From IMG/VR virus record IMGVR_UViG_3300036859_000486, positions 1 to 20,418 of that record: 20,418 bases of DNA. One strand, 5' to 3'. The notes under the pieces are model-generated. The model did no database searches, was not told the DNA's origin, and saw only the letters and a list, made by a program, of their open reading frames with translations. Position numbers and translations under genes: made by a program. The stretch comes from a virus. Below are positions 14,693 to 20,418 of the stretch, one piece after another. Numbering within the stretch: the first letter of the stretch is position 1; each line of letters begins with the position of its first letter.

Positions 14693-15058
14693 TCAGCAGA
14701 CCACCGCGAAGAGCGTGCTGGTGACGGGATCGGGGCCGACGATGTCGGTGACGGTGCCCGCGGTGTCCAGCGCGGCCAGCGTGCGGCGCAGCGCGGTCAG
14801 ATCCTTGTCGGCGTTCTTGAAGCTGCGCGACGCGCCGGAAGGGGCGTGCTGCGACTGGATGCGGCGCGGATCGCCGCCGACCACCAGCGCGACAGCCATC
14901 GATTGCACGAGGATCTGCTTCGGCTCGTCGTAGCCGGCGGTGGTCATCGCCTGCTCGGCCGACTCGACGCGCTCGACGGCGGCCGCGAGCAGGTAGCTCG
15001 GCACCTTGATGCCGAGCATCTGGTCGAGGTATTCCGCCGCCTGCGTGGTCGAGATCAT
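14693..15058 (-). CDS. Head-tail adaptor-like protein (DUF7370 type)
   Basis: This 121-aa protein is mostly helical: STTQAAEYLDQMLGIKVPSY, LAAAVERVESAEQAMTTAGY, EPKQILVQSMAVALVVGGDP. It then has a basic/Ser turn (SQHAPSGASRSFKN) and a last helix DLTALRRTLAALDTAGTVTD ending in a hydrophobic tail. The pattern matches, from memory, phage connector-region proteins grouped as DUF7370, and the helical layout fits head-tail adaptors that attach under the portal. ATG 15058 lies 9 nt after the upstream TAG stop. The position just downstream of the capsid gene agrees. Precise structural role is inferred. Confidence 0.75.
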   Translation of the reverse strand: MISTTQAAEYLDQMLGIKVPSYLLAAAVERVESAEQAMTTAGYDEPKQILVQSMAVALVVGGDPRRIQSQHAPSGASRSFKNADKDLTALRRTLAALDTAGTVTDIVGPDPVTSTLFAVVC

Positions 15059-15067
15059 GGTCGGGCG

Positions 15068-15454
15068 CTACTTCTTCGCCTTGGCGGCCGCCGGCGCTGC
15101 CTCGAGCTCGGCGACTCTGGCGTTGGCGGTCGCGAGCTCGGCCGCGAAGCGATCGCGCTCGGCCTTCAGCACCGCGGCCTCGTTCAGCGCATCGCCCTTC
15201 TCCTGCCGCTCTTTGGCCAGCTCGCCGGTCAGTTGCTCGATCCCGCGCTGCGCTTCGGCGAGCATGTTCTGCGCGATCTTCAGGTCGGCGGGGTCGGCAG
15301 CAGCACCGCTGGAAGACGCCGCTTCATCCGGCTGCACCGCGCACTTGCCGACGGCCCAGCCGGGCATCGGCGCTTCGTCGCTGACCTCGAACGTGTCGCC
15401 GATCTTCGTGCCCTTGGGCCACGGGGCCTTGAGGCTGGTAACAACGAGCTTCAT
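15068..15454 (-). CDS. Capsid-adjacent protein with C-terminal coiled coil
   Basis: This 128-aa protein has a small N-terminal region (MKLVVTSLKAPWPKGTKIGD, EAPMPGWAVGKCAV) that looks like a short beta domain. An Ala/Ser linker at about 46-58 follows, then a long charged helix at about 60-118 with heptad-like Leu/Ala spacing (ELAKERQEKGDALNEAAVLK). It ends in a Lys/Ala tail. The coiled coil suggests self-association or docking on the capsid. Start ATG 15454 has CGGAG about 8 nt upstream. It lies between the major capsid gene and the adaptor-like gene. No firm family assignment; a minor head protein is plausible. Confidence 0.75.
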   Translation of the reverse strand: MKLVVTSLKAPWPKGTKIGDTFEVSDEAPMPGWAVGKCAVQPDEAASSSGAAADPADLKIAQNMLAEAQRGIEQLTGELAKERQEKGDALNEAAVLKAERDRFAAELATANARVAELEAAPAAAKAKK

Positions 15455-15482
15455 GCGTACGGCTCCGTTGGAGTTGTGGGCG

Positions 15483-16499
15483 TCAGACGCGGGTCAGCTG
15501 CACGATGTGCGACCGGTCGCTGAAGTCGCTGCGGAACTGCGGCGCCACCGCGGCCATGACGCCGAAGGTGTAGTCGTCTTCCGGGTTGTGGCGCGCCTTC
15601 GGGCGGGTCGTCATCGGCATCGCCGACAGGATCGAGCCCCACTCGCCGCTCTGCAGCTTGTTGACGCCGATGACGTCGTCGGCCGGCACCTTGCTGCACG
15701 GGATGATGGCGGCGATGCCCTTCATCTCGAGCAGGTGGTTCAGGATCTTCTTCGGGTAGTTCGCGATGAACTCGGTGTTCGCCGCGAAGGTGTAGTCCGA
15801 ATAGTTCAGGAACACCGTCGTGTCGCCGAAGGAGTTGTCGGCCTGGTGCGCGTCGATGAGCTGCTTGAACACCGTCGCCCACTGCGCGCCGGTGGTAGCG
15901 CCGGCGTTCAGGTCGATGCCGTGCGTCGCGGTCCTGCGGTTCGGGAACGTGCGCAGGCCGTAGATCGTCGCGCCCCCGACGACGATGTTCGACAGGCCGT
16001 TCAGGGCCATGTCTTCCATCTTCTCGGCGATCTTGCGCTGGTGGTTGGCCACCGTCTCGGTGTCGAGGATGCCGCCGCCCTTGCGAATCACCTCCATCTG
16101 CCGCCAGCCGAAACGGGCCTGGCTGTCGAGGATCGGCACCGGCGTGCCTTCGTACTTGATGATCGCCTGATCGGCCGGGCCCTCGCTGCGGCCGTCCATG
16201 CTCACGTGCACGTCGCCCGAGTCGCTGATCTTCGGGAAGAAGCTGACGAGGTCAGCGATCTGGATCGGCGTTTGGCTGGCCAGGGCGAGCGTGTTGAACA
16301 CCGCCAACACGTCGCGCTGGATCATGGAGCCGCGCTGATCGATGCGGCGCCAGGCGTCGAGCGGCACCGGTGCGGAGTTGCCGACCAGCATCGAGCCGTT
16401 GTGCTCGCCCAGGCGCGCGGCCATCGCGAGTGCCGTCTCGTTGAACGAGATACGTGCGCCGCGCACGGCAGCTTGCTGGGGATCCGTGAATCGAAGCAT
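15483..16499 (-). CDS. Major capsid protein (HK97-type fold, DUF2184/DUF6260-like)
   Basis: This 338-aa protein is very likely the shell subunit. It starts MLRFTDPQQAAVRGARISFN and contains GPADQAIIKYEGTPVPILDS and ARFGWRQMEVIRKGG. It also has AEKMEDMALNGLSNIVVGGA (E-loop and spine region style), TVFLNYSDYTFAANTEFI and IPCSKVPADDVIGVNKLQSG, and ends DFSDRSHIVQLTRV. These blocks fit the DUF2184-like, encapsulin-related capsid families. ATG 16499 has a CAGGAG SD 7 nt upstream, fitting high expression. It follows the protease/scaffold and cement-like genes, the canonical order. No long N-terminal delta domain is seen, which agrees with a separate scaffold. The exact Pfam family is less certain than the role. 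Confidence 0.92.
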   Translation of the reverse strand: MLRFTDPQQAAVRGARISFNETALAMAARLGEHNGSMLVGNSAPVPLDAWRRIDQRGSMIQRDVLAVFNTLALASQTPIQIADLVSFFPKISDSGDVHVSMDGRSEGPADQAIIKYEGTPVPILDSQARFGWRQMEVIRKGGGILDTETVANHQRKIAEKMEDMALNGLSNIVVGGATIYGLRTFPNRRTATHGIDLNAGATTGAQWATVFKQLIDAHQADNSFGDTTVFLNYSDYTFAANTEFIANYPKKILNHLLEMKGIAAIIPCSKVPADDVIGVNKLQSGEWGSILSAMPMTTRPKARHNPEDDYTFGVMAAVAPQFRSDFSDRSHIVQLTRV

Positions 16500-16540
16500 G
16501 TCGAGGCTCCTGCTTGGTAGCTAAGAAGGTGGCGGCCGCG

Positions 16541-17008
16541 TCAGGCCTTGGTGTAGGCGTTGCAGACGACGACTTCGATCAGGTCGCCCGCCGCGCGCGC
16601 GACGCCGTTCGGGCCGTCGTAGTGGCAGATGACGACACCCGCTGCCGCGGCGCCCGCGACACGACCGGCGGCCGCGATCACGAGCTCTTGCCCGTTGGTG
16701 TAGGTCGCCGCGGCGCAGGCCATCAGGTAGCGCTGCCCGACCTCGGGGACGTACACGACAGCCGTGTCGCCGCTCGCATACGCGACCTTCAGCGGGTCAT
16801 TGCTGTCCATCTGGCCGTCGCTGTAGAAGTCGCGATCGCCGAGCAGCGCGGCGCGCACGCCGCTGATCGAGGTCGCCTGCGCGACGGTTCCGACCAGCAC
16901 CGACACCCACGTGCCGGGCAGCAGTCCACCGGCGGCCGTGACGCGGTCGCTGATGGTCTTCGGCTGGCGGTCGGCCGGGCCTTGATAGATGCGGTTCGCT
17001 GCGGCCAT
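16541..17008 (-). CDS. Capsid decoration / structural cement-like protein
   Basis: This 155-aa protein lies between the protease/scaffold and the major capsid gene, where decoration proteins are commonly encoded. It is beta-rich and Ala/Gly/Val-rich, with GGLLPGTWVSVLVGTVAQAT, DGQMDSNDPLKVAYASGDTA and VYVPEVGQRYLMACAAATYT. It continues with GQELVIAAAGRVAGAAAAGV and a final LIEVVVCNAYTKA. This alternation of strands and small residues resembles DUF2190-type cement proteins, though I cannot confirm the family. ATG 17008 has CGGAG about 7 nt upstream. Likely present in many copies on the capsid surface; inferred. Confidence 0.78.
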   Translation of the reverse strand: MAAANRIYQGPADRQPKTISDRVTAAGGLLPGTWVSVLVGTVAQATSISGVRAALLGDRDFYSDGQMDSNDPLKVAYASGDTAVVYVPEVGQRYLMACAAATYTNGQELVIAAAGRVAGAAAAGVVICHYDGPNGVARAAGDLIEVVVCNAYTKA

Positions 17009-17050
17009 GTGGGTGCTCCGTTGTCAGGTGGTGATCGGTAGGCGAAGGCG

Positions 17051-17446
17051 TCAGGCCGTGGCGGCCTGCTGCTTCGGCGGATCGATGAAGCTGTTCAGGT
17101 CGTACGACTTGAACTCGTCGCCGGGCTTCGGCGCGCCGCCGCTGGCCGGCAGCACCGGCGCGGCCGTCGCCTTCAGCTCGCGCAGGCGCTTGGCGCCGAG
17201 CTTCTTCAGGTCGTCGACCGTCAGGCTCGAGTTCGTCGCCAGCTCGGTGGCCAGCGCTGATGCCTCGGCCTCTTCGGCGGAGCGCGCGGTGGCCTCGTGC
17301 TCGGCGATCTTGCTGTTGGCGGCCGTCAGCTTGTCTTCGACCGGCTTCGCGACCAGCGCGTTGTAGGCGGTGAGCAGCTGCTGCTCGTCGAGACCTTCGG
17401 TCTTGATGCCGGCGGCGTTCAGCGCGGCAAGGATCTTGTCTTTCAT
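17051..17446 (-). CDS. Nested in-frame scaffold protein start within the DUF2213 gene
   Basis: ATG 17446 is in frame with the protease gene and has AAGGA 9 nt upstream. It would give a separate 131-aa protein, MKDKILAALNAAGIKTEGLD onward. The product is helical, highly charged and Ala/Glu/Lys-rich (VEDKLTAANSKIAEHEATAR, AEEAEASALATELATNSSL). Its end, FKSYDLNSFIDPPK, is aromatic with Pro, as seen in scaffold C-termini that bind capsid subunits. This mirrors lambda C/Nu3, where the scaffold is made from an internal start of the protease gene. The internal start with its own SD is seen; production of the short form is inferred. Confidence 0.65.
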   Translation of the reverse strand: MKDKILAALNAAGIKTEGLDEQQLLTAYNALVAKPVEDKLTAANSKIAEHEATARSAEEAEASALATELATNSSLTVDDLKKLGAKRLRELKATAAPVLPASGGAPKPGDEFKSYDLNSFIDPPKQQAATA

Positions 17447-18364
17447 GGCGTCCGGTCCTTCGCGGTTGGTCGTAATCGGTTCGTACGTGACCTTTCGGGT
17501 CACTTCGACAGCGGTTCCAGAAAATGCTAGGGAGCCCGCAGAACTGATCGAATAGTCCTGTCGCCACATGCGCCCATCGCGGTCGGTCCACACCGCGTAG
17601 CGCTCGAAGACTTCGCGCAGCCAGGCGCCCTCGGGCAGCAGCGGGTAGAGCCCCGATGTGATCTGATCGAAGCTGATGTCGGCATTGCCGATCAGCCGTT
17701 TCAGCCACGTCAGCAGGCCGGCGGTGCGCCGGTCTTCCGGCGCGGCATTCAGCGTCACGACCTCGATCTGCTCGGGCTGACCTTCCTCGTTCAGGAACAT
17801 GCCGACGCCCTGCTCGGGCGTAGCGGCACCGCGCCCGTCGACCAGAATCGCCAGGTGGTCGTAGCGGATGTTCGTGACGATCTCGCGGTACTTCTGGCCA
17901 GCGCTCTCGCCGTTGGCGGCGATCGAGTTGTGGAACAGGCCGGTGCTCACGTGAATCGGCTCGACGTTCGTGCCGTTCAGCGCCGCGTCGAGGCGCTGCA
18001 CCAGCTTCAGGCCTTCGGGATGCGCCCTCGCCTGCGGCTCGTTGACCACGACGTCGACCAGCGTGCGACCGCCTTCGTGGCGGGCGTTCTGGCAGTAGGA
18101 GCCCATCCACGAGGATGCAAGCGCCTCACCGTTGACCGCGCTGATCGCCTCGCCCTTGGCATTCTTTGGGTGCCCGGCCGGTGCGGGCTTGCCCTCGAGC
18201 GTCGGCACGCCGGCCGCCAGCGTTTCAGCGGGGTAGAACCGCTGATTCATCACGATGTCGTCGATCGCGCCGCAGACGTCCTTGATCGTGTAGGTGCTGC
18301 CCGCCTTGCTGACGTTGGCGGCATTGACGGTGCTCAGGATGTGGACGCGCTTCGCTTTTCGCAT
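17051..18364 (-). CDS. DUF2213 prohead protease with C-terminal scaffold region
   Basis: This 437-aa protein has a DUF2213-like N-terminal domain (about 1-225). Numbered from ATG 18364, candidate catalytic residues are His65 in PAGHPKN, Ser140 in HVSTGLF and His170 in YDHLAIL, consistent with a herpes-protease-like Ser/His/His arrangement. The assignment of the triad is inference. A Gly-rich DGRGAATPEQGVGM follows, then a linker with WLKRLIGNADIS, and from residue 307 a helical scaffold. ATG 18364 was chosen over ATG 18391 because GAGG lies 6 nt upstream, while the earlier ATG has no SD and overlaps the CCTAGCAT motif. The protein probably directs and then cleaves the prohead core. It follows a 143-nt spacer with a terminator-like hairpin. 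Confidence 0.87.
   Translation of the reverse strand: MRKAKRVHILSTVNAANVSKAGSTYTIKDVCGAIDDIVMNQRFYPAETLAAGVPTLEGKPAPAGHPKNAKGEAISAVNGEALASSWMGSYCQNARHEGGRTLVDVVVNEPQARAHPEGLKLVQRLDAALNGTNVEPIHVSTGLFHNSIAANGESAGQKYREIVTNIRYDHLAILVDGRGAATPEQGVGMFLNEEGQPEQIEVVTLNAAPEDRRTAGLLTWLKRLIGNADISFDQITSGLYPLLPEGAWLREVFERYAVWTDRDGRMWRQDYSISSAGSLAFSGTAVEVTRKVTYEPITTNREGPDAMKDKILAALNAAGIKTEGLDEQQLLTAYNALVAKPVEDKLTAANSKIAEHEATARSAEEAEASALATELATNSSLTVDDLKKLGAKRLRELKATAAPVLPASGGAPKPGDEFKSYDLNSFIDPPKQQAATA
17456..17460 (-). promoter_or_regulatory. Ribosome binding site of the nested scaffold start
   Basis: AAGGA on the minus strand, 9 nt before the in-frame ATG at 17446. It lies inside the DUF2213 reading frame and supports internal initiation of the scaffold form. 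Confidence 0.6.
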
Positions 18365-18389
18365 GGCAGGCCTCGGCGATGTGCGCCGC

Positions 18390-18398
18390 ATGCTAGGT
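18390..18398 (-). repeat. CCTAGCAT motif copy, intergenic
   Basis: The minus strand reads ACCTAGCAT (TACCTAGCAT with the next base), just downstream of the terminator-like hairpin and 25 nt before the chosen DUF2213 start. It is one of three copies in this part of the window that share the longer TACCTAGCAT form. Confidence 0.5.
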
Positions 18399-18405
18399 AC
18401 GCGTG

Positions 18406-18441
18406 AAAACGGTCCCGGCGAGGCTCACTCCACCGGGACCG
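18406..18441 (-). terminator. Probable Rho-independent terminator between MuF-like and DUF2213 genes
   Basis: The minus strand forms a perfect 9-bp stem, CGGTCCCGG (18441-18433) with CCGGGACCG (18418-18410), and a 14-nt loop. It is followed at once by TTTT (18409-18406). The short T-tract makes it a modest terminator, perhaps allowing read-through to tune expression of head genes. A role in mRNA processing or stability is the alternative. Confidence 0.6.
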
Positions 18442-18504
18442 CGAAGAGGGCGACGCCCCCGAGGAGACTTTGCAACTGCTCGGAAACTCCGGGCAGCGCA
18501 GGCG

Positions 18505-18513
18505 ATGCTAGGT
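18505..18513 (-). repeat. CCTAGCAT motif copy overlapping the MuF-like stop
   Basis: The minus strand reads ACCTAGCAT, and its TAG is the in-frame stop of the MuF-like gene. It forms a direct repeat with the copy at 18390-18398, 115 bp away, and together they bracket the terminator-bearing spacer. Confidence 0.5.
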
Positions 18514-19446
18514 AGGCTGCCGCGACTGCCAGGTCTTGCGCTCGTTGGCCATCGTGCTGCGCAGTTTCTTCGACAGGATCGGTGCGCCGTCTTCGTCGAG
18601 CAGGCACTCGGTGGTCGCGCAGCGGCAGGCGTAGCGGTTGCCGCGGTCGGCATAGAACGCGCGCACCTCGGCCGGCGTGTAGACCCGGCCGTGCCGGCTG
18701 GCGTGCCACGGCCTGGTGGTGGGGATCAGCGCCGACGTCCACAGCAGCGCGGTGCGCAGCCCGAGCTCGGCCTCGGCCGCCTCGGCTTCGGCCACGCGCG
18801 CCATGCGCAGCGTGTCGGTGATGTCGCTCTGCGCGTAGGCAAGTGCCTTCGACAGGCCCACGCCCAGCCGGTCGGCGATCGCGCGGCGCGCCACCCTGGG
18901 CGATTGGCCGTCGGCCACCGCCTGGCCGATCAGTTGCGCCAGCGCGGCGCGCTGCTCGGCCGCCAGGCCTGTCCAGTGCTCGTAGCTCTTGAACTTCGCC
19001 GTCGCGATGCGCTCGAGGTAAGGCGGGCTGAACAGCACCTGCGTCAGCGTGCGCGCCGCGGCGTAGGCCGGCGACAGGTTGGCCAGATTGGTCATGGTCT
19101 GGACGGTGCCGAGCTGCGCGGATTGCTCCACGAAGGAATCCCACCAGAAGGCGTGCTCGACCGAGCGCGTGCCGTCGAGCAGCCAGCGATCGAGCGTGAT
19201 CTGCAGTTCGGTCGCGATGCCTTGCAGCGTCGCCGGGCTGAGTCCGTAGCGCACCTCCGGGCTGCGTTCGTCGTTCAGCGTGTAGACGGGGATGCGGTCG
19301 AACGCCGCGATCACGTCGCGCTCGATCAGTTCGAAGCGGCGCCGGACCGATGCGCCGGCGCGCCGCAGGATGCCGCCGGCACCGGTGCGGTCGCGCGTGG
19401 TGCCGGGGATGATCGGCGACCTTGCGGCCGCCGTGCGCATCAGCAT
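18508..19446 (-). CDS. MuF-like phage head morphogenesis protein
   Basis: This 312-aa protein matches the Mu gpF-like minor head protein family. The N-terminal half is helical (RRFELIERDVIAAFDRIPVY, GIATELQITLDRWLLDG). Residues about 165-280 carry the MuF domain: QLIGQAVADGQSPRVARRAI, SKALAYAQSDITDTLRMARV, then TTRPWHASRHGRVYT and RGNRYACRCATTECLLDEDG with the conserved His and Cys residues. Such proteins bind the portal inside the prohead and may be ejected with DNA. Start ATG 19446 is 3 nt after the 101-aa gene stop; a second ATG at 19440 is possible. The stop TAG is part of the recurrent CCTAGCAT motif. No C-terminal toxin domain is fused here. Confidence 0.9.
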   Translation of the reverse strand: MLMRTAAARSPIIPGTTRDRTGAGGILRRAGASVRRRFELIERDVIAAFDRIPVYTLNDERSPEVRYGLSPATLQGIATELQITLDRWLLDGTRSVEHAFWWDSFVEQSAQLGTVQTMTNLANLSPAYAAARTLTQVLFSPPYLERIATAKFKSYEHWTGLAAEQRAALAQLIGQAVADGQSPRVARRAIADRLGVGLSKALAYAQSDITDTLRMARVAEAEAAEAELGLRTALLWTSALIPTTRPWHASRHGRVYTPAEVRAFYADRGNRYACRCATTECLLDEDGAPILSKKLRSTMANERKTWQSRQPT

Positions 19447-19449
19447 CGA

Positions 19450-19755
19450 TCAGGCCGTGCGTGTCGCGATGTAGACCGACGCACTGGCGCTGGCCGCGGT
19501 CAGCACGGCATTCGCGTATTCGGTCTTCGGATCCCACCCGCGGGTCGAGATCGAGCCGTTCATCGAGACGGCGAGCTCTTCGCCGTCTGCGGGGTCGGTG
19601 CACAAGTCGATCAGCGCGCCGGCGTTGGCCAGCGCTGCATCGCGATCGCGTGCGTGTACCGGCTGCGAGGCAACGACGAGGCGGTCGAACTCTTCGGCTG
19701 CCTTGGCCTTGGCGGCATCCTTGGTGTCGGCCTTGAACGAAAACGAGTAGGACAT
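19450..19755 (-). CDS. Small phage protein of unknown function (101 aa)
   Basis: The product begins MSYSFSFKADTKDAAKAKAA, a Lys/Ala-rich amphipathic start, then EEFDRLVVASQPVHARDRDA and GALIDLCTDPADGEELAVSM. It ends with a beta-like segment, ASASASVYIATRTA. Short proteins of this style between portal and MuF-like genes are seen in other phages (from memory) without known function. ATG 19755 has GGAGC 5-7 nt upstream and begins after the portal stop. An apparent longer frame to 20184 reads through the portal gene out of frame and is not used. The SD may sit in a small hairpin (19760-19779). Confidence 0.8.
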   Translation of the reverse strand: MSYSFSFKADTKDAAKAKAAEEFDRLVVASQPVHARDRDAALANAGALIDLCTDPADGEELAVSMNGSISTRGWDPKTEYANAVLTAASASASVYIATRTA

Positions 19756-19759
19756 GGAG

Positions 19760-19779
19760 CGCTCCAATTCATCGGAGCG
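19760..19779 (-). promoter_or_regulatory. Small hairpin covering the SD of the 101-aa gene
   Basis: On the minus strand CGCTCC (19779-19774) pairs with GGAGCG (19765-19760) across an 8-nt loop. The 3' arm holds the GGAG SD 4 nt before the 101-aa gene ATG sequence context. The 6-bp stem is short, so regulation is only a possibility. Confidence 0.35.
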
Positions 19780-19783
19780 GCCG

Positions 19784-19792
19784 ATGCTAGGT
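19784..19792 (-). repeat. CCTAGCAT motif copy, intergenic after the portal gene
   Basis: The minus strand reads ACCTAGCAT, 4 nt after the portal TAG stop, followed by CGGCC. It shares TACCTAGCAT with the copies at 18390 and 18505. Confidence 0.5.
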
Positions 19793-19796
19793 AGCG

Positions 19797-20418
19797 CTAC
19801 ACCGCCGCCATGCGCGGTCGCGCGCCGCCCGGTGGTGCCGCCGGCCCGGTGGCGCGCAGCGCGAGCTCGTGCCGGCGCTGGGCTTCCGCCTCGGCCTCGA
19901 GCTCGCCCTCGTCGGGCATGCCGTCGTCGGGCCGCGGATCGAAGCCGGCCACCTGGCGCAGCTCGTTCGCGTCGAACAGCGGCTCGGTGAGGCCGGCCGC
20001 CTGCGTGTCCTTCATGGCGGCGGTCAGCTTCGTCAGCTGGCCATACTTCGCATCGTCGCCCGGCGCATCCAGCGGCGGCCATTCGATTTCGAAATCGCCG
20101 GCCTCGATCACACCGCAGGCCTGCATGCGCTTGATGAACTCTTCGACCATCGGCGTCAAGTCGGAGTCCTGGCGCTCCTCGCAACGCGCGTTCATGTCCT
20201 TCTGGTCTTCGTCGCTAGCCAGCCGGCCGGTCTGCTGGCCGAACAGGATCGTGAACGGGATGCGCACCGAGGCGGCGAACAGGTTGCCCGACACATCGAA
20301 TGCTTTCGTCGGGTCGGCCTGCTGCGTCTGCAGCGTCGTCGCTTCACCACCTTGGAGCACGATGCTCGAGTCATGCCCGAGGTTGAGCTTGCGCATGCGC
20401 TCTTCGATGATCTCGGTC
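19797..20418 (-). CDS. Portal protein, C-terminal part (DUF1073 type)
   Basis: The frame is open through the window edge, so only the last 206 residues are visible, starting TEIIEERMRKLNLGHDSS. The segment with GNLFAASVRIPFTILFGQQT followed by GRLASDEDQKDMNARCEERQ is characteristic of DUF1073-type phage portals. After it come the long helices (TPMVEEFIKRMQACGVIEAG, FEIEWPPLDAP, KYGQLTKLTAAMKDTQAAGL), the FDANELRQVAGFDPRPDDG segment and an acidic, Glu/Ala-rich tail. Portals form the dodecameric DNA channel. The internal ATG at 20396 is not a gene start. Wing, stem and clip regions upstream are outside the window. Confidence 0.9.
   Translation of the reverse strand, partial: TEIIEERMRKLNLGHDSSIVLQGGEATTLQTQQADPTKAFDVSGNLFAASVRIPFTILFGQQTGRLASDEDQKDMNARCEERQDSDLTPMVEEFIKRMQACGVIEAGDFEIEWPPLDAPGDDAKYGQLTKLTAAMKDTQAAGLTEPLFDANELRQVAGFDPRPDDGMPDEGELEAEAEAQRRHELALRATGPAAPPGGARPRMAAV

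Noticed and set aside
15006-16520. Plus-strand open frame of 504 codons opposite the capsid gene
   Set aside because: Antisense to a clear major capsid gene, spans a gene junction and has no recognisable protein features.
18365-18391. Alternative DUF2213 start at ATG 18391
   Set aside because: It has no SD, and its ATG shares bases with the CCTAGCAT motif; ATG 18364 has GAGG at good spacing.
18390-18398. CCTAGCAT motif as a standard sigma-70 promoter
   Set aside because: TAGCAT resembles a -10 box only weakly, and no TTGACA-like sequence lies 16-18 nt upstream of any intergenic copy.
18403-19794. Plus-strand open frame of 463 codons opposite the MuF-like gene
   Set aside because: Antisense shadow spanning the terminator spacer and two coding genes; composition is Arg/Gly/Ala-rich without motifs.
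19450-20184. 244-codon minus-strand frame extending the 101-aa gene upstream
   Set aside because: The extra 143 codons read the portal gene out of frame and are Arg/Gly-rich noise. ATG 19755 with SD is the better start.

Overview
The window is a contiguous block of tailed-phage (siphovirus-type) virion genes. Every supported gene lies on the minus strand, so the block reads from position 20418 down to 1. The DNA is GC-rich, Shine-Dalgarno (SD) sites of the GGAG/AAGGA type are clear, genes are packed with 0-50 nt gaps, and several junctions are four-base ATGA or GTGA overlaps. This fits a phage or prophage of a high-GC proteobacterium; a beta-proteobacterial host is a guess from protein flavour only. 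No integrase, att site, tRNA or host gene is present, so prophage and free phage cannot be told apart.

In transcription order, the head module (20418-14122) holds the C-terminus of a DUF1073-type portal, a 101-aa protein of unknown function, and a MuF-like head morphogenesis protein. A 143-nt spacer with a probable terminator follows. Next come a DUF2213 protease with an in-frame nested scaffold start, a decoration/cement-like protein, the major capsid protein, a coiled-coil protein, a head-tail adaptor-like protein and a 172-aa unknown. A run of unusual virion-type genes (14118-10783) follows. It includes a 59-aa gene linked to both neighbours by overlaps and a 391-aa protein made of sixteen 20-residue repeats plus four 9-residue repeats.

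The connector and tail module (10754-1) has a head-closure candidate, an HK97 gp10-like protein, a DUF4128 tail terminator, the tail tube protein and a tail assembly chaperone pair. A 961-aa tape measure and a GTA-like tail tip set follow: DUF2460, DUF2163/BR0599, an NlpC/P60 peptidase and a gpJ-like hub. The start of a tail fibre gene runs off the window at base 1.

Three observations stand out. First, the chaperone pair carries a complete-looking -1 frameshift signal like that of lambda G/T: GGGAAAC in the right frame, a 5-nt spacer and a 9-bp GC hairpin. Second, the nonamer (C/T)CCTAGCAT-type motif occurs six times in one orientation, four of them in the very small intergenic space. Third, a roughly 4-kb cassette of repeat-rich and unknown proteins sits between the adaptor-like and head-closure-like genes, which are usually close together.
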